DNA of 64,000 nucleotides. Source: Sanguinoderma infundibulare. Its lineage: Eukaryota > Basidiomycota > Agaricomycetes > Polyporales > Polyporaceae. Each line of letters opens with the position of its first letter. Positions within the stretch are counted from its first letter, which is position 1. The translations under genes were made by a program, and so were the position numbers. Under the pieces are notes generated by a model. It had not been told where the DNA came from. It saw only the letters and a program-made list of their open reading frames with translations, and ran no database searches. Positions 54,239 to 64,000 of the stretch are shown here, in pieces. The DNA is taken from NCBI GenBank assembly GCA_032821775.1, contig JAVLRN010000011.1:1364001-1428000 (forward strand), read 5' to 3'.

Positions 54239-54335
54239 AAAAAAAAAATGCTACCATCGAGACTCGAACCAACAACCACCAAACACTTTACTAACAACTC
54301 ATTTTACCATTACACCACCAGTTCCTTATACCTGT
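54239..54335 (-). ncRNA. tRNA-derived RNA polymerase III module (SINE-like)
   Basis: Read on minus: A-box-like TGGTGTAATGG (54318-54308), B-box GGTTCGAGTCTC (54271-54260) at tRNA-like spacing, then an 11-nt T run (54249-54239) as a Pol III terminator. The sequence does not fold into a full acceptor stem, so it is not a working tRNA gene by my reading. Confidence 0.6.
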
Positions 54336-54390
54336 TGGGGAGGACAATATATATAACACATACTTACAGCCCCGATGCTCGCGCCCGCGC

Positions 54391-54489
54391 TGATGCAAGT
54401 GACTGCGCCGCCTGATTCAAGTGACAGCCCATCTGATGGAGGCGCCTCGCCCTGATGCCAAGCGTCTCGCCCCTGATGCAAGCGTCCTC
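54391..54489 (+). repeat. Degenerate short repeats around TGATGCAAG
   Basis: Motif variants TGATGCAAGTGAC, TGATTCAAGTGAC, TGATGCCAAGCGTC and TGATGCAAGCGTC recur every 20-23 nt inside the element. Confidence 0.7.
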
Positions 54490-54739
54490 CGGGAGTGTCC
54501 CAGAAGTGCGTGAAGTCCCAGTGGGGTCGTACTTGCAGATGACCCCAATATTTGCAAGTCCACGGCAGTGCTCAGCCCTGGAAGGTATCTGATAGAAAAC
54601 ATATGCACAAAGAATTCATTCAACACTTTCCAGAGTGTGCAATTGCATCAGGGCGCCACCATCTGGGCATTGGGCGGAGATTCATGCTGGGTCGTCGCAC
54701 TACATAGGGCAAATGATAGTATCACTCCCAAGGAGTATA

Positions 54740-54826
54740 TAGACTAGTGGATTGGAGTACTGTTCGAAACAAGATGGCTCGTGTTGCTGGGGGTTCGAAC
54801 CCTGATTTTGCCGTTGTCTTTTCTTT
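54740..54826 (+). ncRNA. Second tRNA-derived RNA polymerase III module
   Basis: A-box-like TAGTGGATTGG (54745-54755) and perfect B-box GGTTCGAACCC (54792-54802) about 37 nt apart, followed by a TTTT at about 54822. The T-arm pairs (TGGGG/CCCTG with wobble) but acceptor pairing is poor. Orientation is opposite to the first module. Confidence 0.6.
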
Positions 54827-54919
54827 CCCGACCCGACAATCGCGCACCTCCGACAATCGCGCGACGGTTGCCCCTGTCTACCCCGCGCGCCATCACCGCC
54901 CAGCCCCCTCCGGATCTTC

Positions 54920-54980
54920 CCGCGCACTTGCAAGTGCGGTCGGTATAATAAACCGCGCACTTGCAAAAGCCTGTGTAGAC
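54920..54980 (-). repeat. Right terminal inverted repeat
   Basis: 61 bp, inverted copy of 54048-54108. Confidence 0.92.
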
Positions 54981-57801
54981 GGCTCGACACTATTGCTCCG
55001 ATGTTAGCCATTCACGGTGGTGCGCTGCACATATCGCCACCTTGCTACCTGATATTTGCGCTATTCGGAGAGCATCCTGACCCAAGTTGTTGTGATAGAA
55101 ACGAAGCGCGAAAAGCATCAGGAGGAGCGGGTCGATCAGGAGGGAACAATCTTTGCAGGATGGTCAGGTAGGGTTGACAGGAGGGACAGCCTTGGAGTCC
55201 CCGCACTTCGACGTTTAACAGCGGGAGATGTGCGTTGGAGAGTCTCGTAACACTGCATACATCCAATCAAAGGTCACGATAAACGGTAAGAATCTGTCCG
55301 AAAGCAAGGAAGGGCCATGCGACTCACCTCTGAGCCGGTCCTCGCTTTGCGGTTCCCGATAGGGAGGGGTTGAAATCTCGCTGGCGGGGCGCAGAGTGAA
55401 CGGTATGTCTTGGCGATTGTATATGACAATGGCAATGTTCAGGATTGATATGAAACACGGCAATTTGGAAAACGCGGTCAGTTCAGCACCACAAGCAACT
55501 TCCGCATCGTTTAACTCACCTTTGGTTTCGTAGAGTAAGCAACACTCGAAGATGTTTAGCCCACTTCCTCCGTAAAAGCACGGGCGATAGCAGTAGCGGC
55601 GCAGTCAACACTGACCTAAACATGGCGTCAGAAGGTCAGCCACACTGGCATAGCATATACACGAACCTCGATGGCGGCGTTCCAGACGCGGCTGCGGCTG
55701 CGGAACATTTACAAGCAGAACTGTACTTGGGCGCGAAATCATCTCATCCGCGAAGCATGTCGTCGTCAGTGCATGTCCGGAGGTACTACGCTAGGCTACG
55801 CTCGAAGGCGCCTGCATCGCATTACAGTGTACGCGGCGGAGGAGACCTTGGCACGCGTCGGCACTAGCGCGAATGTGTCCCGAGGTGTCCCTGCGCCTCT
55901 TCGACCTCTTGTTTATCGGGAAAGGATAGAGACACGTCACGACGTCGCCCATGGGCCACGAATTTCCTCGCGGGTTTTGCCTCCCGTGATGCGTCCCAAG
56001 CTAGGAGCGGAAGCAATGAAGTTGAAAGCCTAGGCGTTTTCTTGATGCCCGTGAATCACAGCGTCCAGCCAGGTCCGCACTGGTCCGCGCCGGTCCACGA
56101 ACACCTGACTGTCTTGTTGACTTGGCAGCGGAAAACATTCATCACAAGTTAGCCGGAAGTGAACGAGATCGACAGGATGGACGCGATAAAAACTGGCGGC
56201 ATGCAGCTCACCATGCCGGAAGCGGCAGGTGCCCGATGTAGGTCGCGTACATCCCCACGACGCTCGCACGTTGTGGCCTTCTGCCAACCTTCTGCTGCGG
56301 CCAAGAGCTCAGGAGGCCTTGAAATCTGTGTAGGAGATCCGATTATGTGCGTAAAAGTGGTATGTATAACCAGGCAGGAGAGGGGGCGTTTACGCTCATG
56401 TACGGCGCCCGCGAGCAGGAAATTGACAGGGCAATGACATTGGAAAATGCCAAATCACTTTTCCGAGAGCGCCGGTACCGGCGGACGACGGCGTAGGGCG
56501 TTGCGACGATGATCAATGCAATATCGATTGCAGAGAGCCCTGAAAATTTTGGCTGTGACCTGTGGGCGTCGGCATGCGACAATTCGTGGAAAGTGACCAC
56601 GAAGGAAGGCGCCAAAAGGGTTAACAATGACGAGGACAAACGCCAACCTGTGTGGTGCGGAACGTGCACTGGCGCGGATCAGCTCGAGTACTCACAGCGT
56701 TTTGAACCGGTTGGAGCACCGGGGGAAGAGTATCATCAGCTGAGCGATGTATACGTAAGGTGCCCTCTGCATTCCGCACGCGTTTGTGAGTAGTTGTAAC
56801 TTGTAGGAGCTCCGGGAGAAACGGTGATTTGTAGCGGGCCTGTAGTTTGTCAACGGGGTGCAGCCGGTGGTGGCAAGTGATGCAGGTGTCGCATTACAAT
56901 ACGCCGCAGCGTGCAAAGGTGCGTGTATCCGGCGTGGTTGGAAGGTGACTGTAACCGGTGAAGCCGCCTTTTTGACTGTCTGTTACTTATACTCGATACT
57001 TATCATGACGGGTCGGCCTATCCCGGTTCTGGAACGATTGAAATCGGTAACAAATCTCAGACATATTTTTTGGCCCCATCAAGGCCGGGGCTTGGCTGCA
57101 TGATGTGACGGACGTACGTGTATCCCCCCTCCAAAACACCTCGGGATATGTCGAATAGCTTCCTCAGAAGACCTGTATTGATGGGACGTCGGGGAACATT
57201 GGTAACAATGCCCGACGTCGTGGGCTAAGCGAGGCGGGAGGGCGGGCAGGCGTCTGAGAGTTGAGGCGGGCTAGTCACTTAATTGACAGCTGAGGGGAGC
57301 CTGGAGATCACCTTGACTTAGCCTCCGCGGCTACAGCCCTCTGCCCAGTGCCCGTTGGTTTGGGGGCACACAAGACCAAACGCGTTGGATGTGCCACTCA
57401 GAATATCCGGACAACACGAACAAAATGGAGAGGACAGCGGCGGGAGGCGGTGGACGTTGGCGGCAGCGTTGCAACTTAGGCGGTGTAGGCGGATAGGCAG
57501 GCGACGGGCGGCATCCGCAGCGGGAGCGCACAGCCCGGACATGCGCTTGCTTCAGCATCGCCATCGGTGCAGAGAGTTTGAATTTCCCGGTCGTCAGAGA
57601 TTATAAGATATGCCCCTTTGCCTGCCGTCCTCCACCCCCTTCCCCTTCCCCTCCCATCCCCCCCCCGTTTCCCGTCTCAGAGGCTTCCGCTCTCCGTTTC
57701 CGCTCTTCTCTGCTTGACGGCCTTTACTAAATCTTCTAACCGCCCGTCCGCGCTCACGACAACCCAAGTCCCAAGCACTCCTCCCCTGAGAACAACCCAC
57801 A
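54981..57801. other. 2.8 kb without a recognised gene
   Basis: Minus-strand fragments at 56669-56343 (hydrophobic FSGLSAIDIALIIVATPYAV followed by VRRYRRSRK) and 55463-55215 could be exons of a small membrane protein, with consensus donors nearby, but no continuous model was found. The promoter of the 57802 gene is at the right end; the last 60 nt contain CCCTCC-type pyrimidine tracts. Confidence 0.45.
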
Positions 57802-58807
57802 ATGTCCAAGCACTTCTGCTGTTGTATCCCCGTCCGCGCCGCAGTTTTCTTCTTCTCCCTCCTCTCCTTCCTCGCCGCGGGCTTTACTGCAGGCATTAGC
57901 TGGTACATCCTCTACCGTCAGTTCAATTTTCCTCAGATAATGCACAAAGAGCGCCGATACTGATTTTACCTGCTTCTCCCAGTCATCGACACTGGCAAGC
58001 TTCAGACCATCGAGAAGAACCTCACTGACCAGGACAAGCAAATATTCGATGCTGTCGCCGGCAAGTACAAGTGGGCCTTCATTGTCGCCGCCTCCATCTT
58101 CACCCTCATTGCCCTCATGTCCTTCTTCGGGTGCGTTCCATGTCCTCCACCCCATTCCCAACGGCCTGTTCTAATCTCGCCTCTCCAGTTTCGTCGGTTC
58201 AATCATCCGCAACCGCCGCATGGTCAAGGCCTACTCCTTCATGACCATCATCATCTTCATCTTCTCCACTGTCGCTGCAGGTTTCTCCCTCTACGCCACC
58301 TTCCGCACCAAGCCTCTCTGCGTGTCCATCAACGGCGTCGAAGAGTGCATCACCTCTCACCTCTCCACCGGCCAGAAGATTGGCTACACCGCTTTCGTCG
58401 TCATCGAGTGGCTCATCGACCTCTGTGAGTATCCCTTCATCCTGCCTTCTTCACATCTGCCTGTCCCATTCCTATCCCGCGATGCCCGAGCCTTCATTCT
58501 ATTCGGTATCCTCGGGCAGTCTAACTGTCTCCCGTCCATGTCTTGTGTCCATGTCCATCATGTCGCTGTCTTTCGCTTTCCTCGGTCTCAGAGCGGCGAT
58601 GCTGACCAACCTTCTCTCCATCTAGACATTGTCGTCATCATCCGCCGCTACGCCGAGCAGCTTGACGAGGAGCGCGAGTACCGTCACGACTTCCGCCTCC
58701 ACCCCACCACCGCCGGCACTTACGAGGCCAAGGAGGGCCTCCTCACCACCGGCCACTACCCCTACACTGACAACCACAACGCGTTTGGCGCCCACAACCG
58801 CACATAA
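57802..58807 (+). CDS. Four-transmembrane protein, tetraspanin-like
   Basis: Exons 57802-57916, 57983-58130, 58189-58424, 58626-58807; 226 residues. TM1 follows a Cys-rich start (MSKHFCCCIPVRAAVFFFSL), TM2 is WAFIVAASIFTLIALMSFFG, TM3 is YSFMTIIIFIFSTVAAGFSL, TM4 is IGYTAFVVIEWLIDLYIVVI. The second loop has two cysteines (KPLCVSINGVEECITSHLS), and the tail is hydrophilic (RRYAEQLDEEREYRHDF). The N-terminal CCC could be palmitoylated. This topology resembles tetraspanins but the CCG signature is absent; similar uncharacterised proteins are common in basidiomycetes. The third intron is long (201 nt). Function unknown. Confidence 0.88.
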
Positions 58808-59425
58808 GCGCTTTCCTGCCTCATGCTTGGGAACGTGGCGTCCTCGCGCGGCCGCACTCCGCGCGCGGGCTGGTGATGATGATGATGATAATGTGTATCA
58901 TACGAGCGGCGCCGGTAATGGGTGGGCGCGAGGGCGGCGGTTTTGCAAACTTATGTGCAATGGGTAATGTACTGCCATAAAGCCTTGACTACCGATCGGA
59001 CTATACGCACAGGCATAGACTCGGTTGTCAGGTTCGGACTCATTGTCTACGGGCGGGCGCGCTCTGTTGTTGCTTTCGTTAATTTCTCTCGTCAACCCCT
59101 CCATATATATCCGCACCACTGTATCGCTTTCAACGGACTTTAGTTACCTTTTTCACGAAGTTTTAAGCATATTTTGACGTTATTTCCGCCGAGGCGTGTG
59201 CGTCGTCGCTCAGAGCAAGGACACTCAAGCTCAACCGCCTCGAGGGCAGTACAAGCGAGTACAACGGTCCTTTGGTTTCTTCTCCAACACTTTGGTTTCT
59301 TTTCCAACACGCATCTATGATGCTTATTCACTGTGACTAACCACTCTACATTTACAGTACACAAGGAGCGTTCTTTACCGCGCTCAAGCTATCCTGCCAA
59401 GTCAGATGCTAGATGTCAAACTCGT
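58808..59425. other. 3' flank of the four-TM gene
   Basis: Contains a short GAT triplet run (about 58874-58888) and two copies of a TTTGGTTTCTT.TCCAACAC motif (59271-59309). No gene. Confidence 0.5.
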
Positions 59426-60190
59426 TCATCTGGTAAGCGTCGAGCAGTCTATGCCCACCTCTAAATCCAACCCGTCCACTTCGCGCCGTACCGTGACCCG
59501 GCGGCAGCTCGTAACGTCTCCCTCTAGCCCATCATACCAAAGAGGCCCTCTGAGCCGCAGTACGCGCAAGCCCGCGAGAACGACTGCCCTCCAGGCTCCG
59601 TTCATATTTCCCGCCCGACATCAGGGCCGACAGGACGCGTTGAATCGCCCCCACGTCTGGCATAGGCTCGGACGCGTACTCTACCGACAGGTCTGTCGGA
59701 TGACAGAGCGCGCGAACCTCGTGCGCGTACACCGCCTCGCTCACGGGCGCATGCGCCGTCAGCTCCGCCAGCCCGCCCGTGCGCGGCGGAGGTGCTGGTA
59801 GGACCGCACGAGCGCAGAGTCCGCGGAGCCAGGAAGTCGGACTCACCAGCGGAATCGGCCGTCGAGGCTGACCGTGAGCTGCCCAGGGCCCTGAGACGTG
59901 CAGCTGAAGACGCGCAGGCGGCTGACGCGAGGAAGCACGCGGGGTCGCTGGGCGTACGAGACCAGGAGCATCAAGCCCGGACCGATCGGGGGCGTACTGA
60001 TGCACGCAAGCCCACCCGACCTCGGAATGCTGTTTTTTTCTCAGTTTACGACATCTTGCGGCGGATGTACCCACCTGCATGCTCAGAGACGGAAAGTTGG
60101 GCAATCGTACGGGGTTTTTGTGCTGCGCTACCCTCTGCGCAGTATCCTGACACGCACGCCTGGTTTGCATTGACCAAGGTACTCGTCTAC
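59426..60190 (-). pseudogene. Probable degenerate or diverged relative of the neighbouring F-box gene
   Basis: Near the end a frame reads LAGLRVLRLRGPLWYDGLEG, closely matching NLRVLRLENIFWYDGLPGHL of the F-box protein at 60541-62392, and stops at 59428-59426. An upstream frame (60194-59532) includes PRVSRLRVFSC and LTVSLDGRFRW, which look LRR-like, but I could not connect the parts without frame changes and no F-box is present. It is either a decayed partial copy or the 3' part of a diverged paralogue. Confidence 0.4.
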
Positions 60191-60540
60191 ACACGGCAAA
60201 CCTCGGCGTTCACACCTTACCCGCATTCGTCAATTTCATGGAGTTCACCGTGCCCGCAGGGTATCTCATATCGTTTCCCTTGGCTGTCGCCAGTTGCCAG
60301 AATGTCCCATCCCGGCCGCACAAACGAGCTGCCCCGGTGATCCCGCAGGTGTGGTTTCAAACCAAGATCATAGCCGTGATCATTGTAACCATGACGTACG
60401 TAGGACTCGTGCCTCTACGTGGGCAGATGGATTCCACAATATTCCTGGACCGTACAAGGAAGGAAGCACCCGGAGTAGGCGGGTTCATCATCGTCTTCAT
60501 CTTCCTCATCTTCACCGTCATCCTCCCCCTCTTTCGCTCC
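60191..60540. other. Intergenic, F-box gene 3' flank
   Basis: Short frames only; nothing supported. Confidence 0.5.
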
Positions 60541-62392
60541 CTAGAGATTTCCCCAGACTTCATAGCCCTCTGTGCATATGATAGGACCTTCGATCAGGCG
60601 TTCCAGTTTACCCAACCGAATCTTCCAACCAGGGACCGGGTCCAGGCTCGAGATCCCGCCGATACGGTCAATCTGAACGTGCAACATGTCCAGCTTCTTC
60701 GCGCCGCCCGCCATACGGAACTTCAGGCAATCCTCAAGATGACCAGGCAGCCCGTCATACCAGAAGATGTTCTCCAGTCGCAGCACCCTCAGGTTCTTCA
60801 GCGGCACGCCGTTTTCGGATCCGACGCGTCCCCCCAGCGCCCGAAGGAAGTTTTGCGTCTGGGCCGGGCCGGGCCTGCATCTCCAGCTGCAGTCGAGCGT
60901 GAGGTGGGAGACGGCGGTGAGCGTGTGGAACGTCTTTGCGAAGCCGCCCTCGCTCGGCCCATACACCACCGTCAGATACCTCAAGGGCGCTCCGAGGAGG
61001 AAGCCGCAAAATGAGCCGAGGGCACAATCGCAAACGTCCTCGTCGGTCAGACCCCTGTACCATGCCCCGGCCATGTCGAGGTTTATGTCCAACCATCCGC
61101 GCCGGGAGCACAAGAACCCTCCGTGATGGTCATCGTGGCCGCCGGTGTTGGCCTCGGGAGGGCCGATGCAACTGAAGCGCGGCGGGCCCTGCCATAGAGC
61201 CTCGACCGCCTTTGTGAGGATGGGAAGGCACAGCGGGTTGCTGGGCAGGGCATGGCGTACTTTGAGTTGCCGAGTACGGTAGTGTTGCAGGTCGACCTGG
61301 CAAAACTCGGATAACTGGACGCGTTCCAGGACATAGCGCGCCTCGTCTACTTTGAAGTTCTGGTCGTCGTCATTGCCGTCATCTTCACCGTCCTCGTCCG
61401 CGTCCTCATCTATGTACTCGCTGGTGATGCGGAGGGTGCGGAGGTTGGGCAAGGGCACCAGGCGATCGACGTAGCGGTGCGCATTCTCCGCGGCCCTTAC
61501 GAGTACCGGCACGGAGAAGTCCAGTGCGAGGTGTTCCAATGCCTGGCACTCCCCAAGGACGTTCACGAAGTCGCCGAGCGAGGTCTCGGAGTTCACCGTC
61601 GAAACGGAGGCTCCCATCAATAGGTTGCGGAGGAACGGGGATGTCCGGGGAACATCCATGAGTGCGAGGTCGAGGCCGCGGAGGGCGGGAAGGCGGTCCG
61701 CATCCATATCCAGGAGCTCGGTGAGCACGGGCTCGTCAGGCGTGACAATGTGTCTGGATCCGCGCTTTAGCAAGCTGACCTTCAGAGTCTCTAGAACTGG
61801 CAAGGGGAGCGCGAACAAGGGCTTCAGTGCGTCCATGGAGTCTAGAAACTCGGAGACCCGGATTGTAAGGATCCGCGTTGCATGCTGGACTACTATGTCG
61901 AAGGCCGCTTTGTCAATCACTCCACAGCGATGAAACCGCAGGTGGAGCGGCGCGGTTCCAGAGAGAGCGAGGCAATGTTGGACCCATTCGAGCGAGGAGT
62001 CGATATCGATAGAACACCAAAGGAGAGGGGTCGTGCGCGCAACGTCGTGCCAGTGCCGACAGACTTGCGTGACTGCGAGCCATTCGGGTGACAATCTGAA
62101 CGGCAGTGTATCGTGACCGAAATCGTCGTATTGGTGTACTTGGGCGTGTTGGAAGATTTGCGAGAGCACCTCGGCAGGGAGGCGGTTTTGCGGCGGAGAA
62201 CCTTGACTAGATGGAGGACTGCCAGGGTCTTCCTCGCTCCACACACTTGGGTCGATCCAGTCAGAGAAAATGCGGCGGTACTGCAATTCGTCTACTTCGT
62301 TTCACGTGAGTGAAGGTCACGAAGACACACGGATAACGCGTACCGTCGCTCTTCGGAGACTCGTGAGGGCCAGCAAGTGCAGGAGCGGCCAT
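60541..62392 (-). CDS. F-box protein with C-terminal leucine-rich region
   Basis: Exon 1 62392-62344 (MAAPALAGPHESPKSD), intron 62343-62295 (49 nt), exon 2 62294-60541; 600 residues. The intron is needed because the large frame has no ATG near its 5' end and only this splice gives DVDELQYRRIFSDW in frame. F-box-like domain at about 45-95: NRLPAEVLSQIFQHAQ followed by WLAVTQVCRHWHDVARTTPL and LWCSIDID. After it come irregular LRRs (LPALRGLDLALMDV, ALEHLALDFSVPVL, LRTLRITSEY, LRVLRLENIFW) and an acidic insert DEDADEDGEDDGNDDD. Such proteins act as substrate adaptors of SCF ubiquitin ligases; they are highly expanded and fast-evolving in agaricomycetes. Target unknown. Confidence 0.88.
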
Positions 62393-64000
62393 GATTGGGA
62401 CTTCAAGTTGGTCCACCCTCGCGCCATCCCGCCGTTATAAGCATACCGCAGACAAGTGAGCTTGTGATAGAGTTGGCAACGTAGAGGTAATGCTTTACTG
62501 AAGCCTGGTTTCTTTGTCAGCTTGTACTCATCAACAACAAAGGCGGTTTACTTATCGATGGGCGTCACCGTCCTCTAACGACAGCGACAACGAACAATAA
62601 AGCTTCCCTCCGAATAACAGGGAAAGCGTTGTACCAGGAAACGGTAACAGCGCTATCAACTCTGTAACCTCGTTGGGTGAAGATTTGTGCGCAGCGAAAA
62701 GCAGTTATACTAAAGTAGCGACACTGAATACAATGCCGCTACCCTTGCCACCCGCTCGCGAGTGAGGATGCCGAACTTGGGAACGGTCTGGAGGAGAGCC
62801 TTGATGGTCACGTGGTTGCCCATCCGATCGTCGAGTGCTGTCTCGTCCCGTAAGTCGGCGTCACTGGCAGAGTCGACGCCAGGTGCCGTGGGTGTGACAG
62901 GATGGCTTTCCCGGCCCTCGAGGTAGCATCGAAGACTCTTCCTCTTCCATTGGCCGACAGTCATGAACTGCGAGTCGTCCTTGTACAGACCAAAATCGGA
63001 CCGGCTTCCCTGAGCGCGGGAATCTTCATGGTCGAGGTGGACTCGCATTGTGAGGAAGTCATCAGTAATTCACACGAGTTCTGAAGGTCTGGATACCTGG
63101 CGCTTAGGGCGCCTAAGAGGGTGAAAACACAGACATTAACCTACCCTCGGCCGCCCACCCTTCGCGGTGCTACGGTTTGAAGTGCAGGAGGTATTATTGC
63201 TTTTGCGCAACCGTCTGGGAGCGCGCGGTCCACGCGCGGGGACTGGAGAGTGTGTCAGTGCTCGCACATTGACGCACGGCGATGACCAGTATTGCCGACG
63301 ATGGCACCCGTCGTGCACTGGTTTCGTCGTCGGAGGGTGTTTGTAAGGGGCATCCGAGCCATTGTGGGTCTTGTTGGACCTTTCGCTGCACTGTGAGTGT
63401 CCCTTTCAAAATGTCTGACAGGGTAGTTTTGTACCTCTGACCTCTGACCTCTGGCGTGTCTGAAATGGGTCTGAATATATCTGAAAACGTCTGAAAACGT
63501 CTGAAACGTCTGTGACAGACGTCTCAGAACTCCTGGGAATTTCTGATGGAGTCGGGGTGGTCCTGTGCACGTCGACGGCCATGGCTAGGAGCAGGGCTCA
63601 TAAATGTGAAAGGTCAGAGCAGACGATGGGAGGCTACTAGTAGTGTGAGCGGGAGCGAGCAGACTCAGTCAAGGAAGAAAAGACTCATACATTAGAGCGT
63701 GTACTGAGCTACCTAACGCGAGCGGGAGCGAGGCGGCCAGACTATGGCAGCATGTAACTACGGACGCAACGTCGTAAGGATCGTGCCAGGGGAATGCACG
63801 TGTCATGAGGTGCTCGTAGTACGTAATAGGGCCACAGGAGAGCAAGTATGAGTTTAACTGTGTGCGATGGTAAAGACAGGACGCGGAGCAGTGGACAGAA
63901 CGGTAAACGGTAAAGCAAGTCAAGCGTAAATGATGTACACGAAAGGAGCATAGTGAGAGAGGGGACCTGCGAATGTGAAGGACAGTCGCAGGCGCACCCG
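62393..64000. other. Right-end region, no firm gene
   Basis: An ATG-led frame of 112 codons on minus (63048-62710) contains RDETALDDRMGNHVTIKALL and has no recognised domain; it might be a small gene or an exon. At 63430-63530 there are short tandem motifs: CCTCTGA three times and CTGAAAACGT-type units. GAGCGGGAGCGAG recurs at about 63648 and 63720. Confidence 0.4.
63427..63525. repeat. Simple tandem motifs (CCTCTGA and TCTGAAAACG units)
   Basis: Successive CTCTGACCTCTGACCTCTGG, then TCTGAAA-, TCTGAATA-, TCTGAAAACG-, TCTGAAAACG-, TCTGAAACG- units. No coding potential recognised. Confidence 0.75.

Larger units (their letters stand above)
54048..54980. mobile_element. Non-autonomous element with 61-bp terminal inverted repeats
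   Basis: Left arm 54048-54108 and right arm 54920-54980 are reverse complements over 61 bp with one mismatch (ends GTCTACACA...). Each arm has an internal palindrome TTGCAAGTGCG / CGCACTTGCAA around TTTATTATACC. Weaker similarity continues about 30 bp outward (GTGAACGG left, complement of CCATTCAC right), so the true ends may lie further out. No transposase frame is inside. The interior carries two tRNA-like modules and a series of degenerate TGATGCAAG repeats. It fits a MITE-like element; superfamily undetermined and no clear target-site duplication found. Confidence 0.85.

Noticed and set aside
54239..54335. Functional tRNA gene
   Set aside because: A and B boxes are present, but acceptor and anticodon stems do not pair convincingly; described as a tRNA-derived module instead.
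60541..62286. F-box protein starting at 62286
   Set aside because: The codon there is TTG, not ATG. A 49-nt intron joins the frame to an ATG exon at 62392-62344.

Overview
The window is nuclear DNA of a filamentous basidiomycete, most likely a wood-decay polypore-type agaricomycete. This rests on intron-rich genes (introns mostly 50-80 nt, GT..AG), GC-rich coding sequence, class I hydrophobins in large number, a WASP homologue, a GSTFuA/UstS-like glutathione transferase, a GH12 endoglucanase, and a HET-domain protein. There are no bacterial operons, no rRNA and no CRISPR array. Strand-specific exon structures were assembled by hand from splice sites and reading-frame continuity; most models sum to an exact multiple of three.

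Left part (1-25.6 kb), housekeeping and conserved genes: an ArAE/DUF2421-type membrane transporter running off the left edge (minus), transaldolase (minus), a 3.5 kb stretch without a recognisable gene but with a striking hairpin, a glutathione transferase (plus), a large leucine-rich-repeat/RNI-like protein (plus), a nuclear-type Dot5/PrxQ peroxiredoxin (plus), a Las17/WASP actin nucleation-promoting factor (plus), calmodulin with micro-exons (plus), a small disordered protein built from an exon-intron tandem duplication (plus), a HET-domain protein (minus) and proteasome subunit beta-3 (plus).

Middle part (25.9-51.5 kb), the main feature: ten intact class I hydrophobin genes on both strands plus one decayed copy, spread over 26 kb with unusually long gene-free spacers. 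All ten share the same three-exon layout with a 42-nt last exon, and most carry a TATA box roughly 100 bp before the ATG. The first two are a recent tandem duplication that also copied the 3' end of the neighbouring proteasome gene, leaving a PUP3 pseudo-exon between them. A secreted CPL1-like cysteine-rich protein and a GFA/CENP-V-family zinc protein lie inside the array. The array looks like a surface/cell-wall gene family expansion.

Right part (52-64 kb): a secreted GH12 endoglucanase, a ~0.93 kb element with 61-bp terminal inverted repeats carrying two RNA polymerase III-like (tRNA-derived) modules, a four-transmembrane protein, a probable degenerate F-box relative and an intact F-box protein of about 600 residues. 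The remaining sequence has only short open frames I cannot assign.
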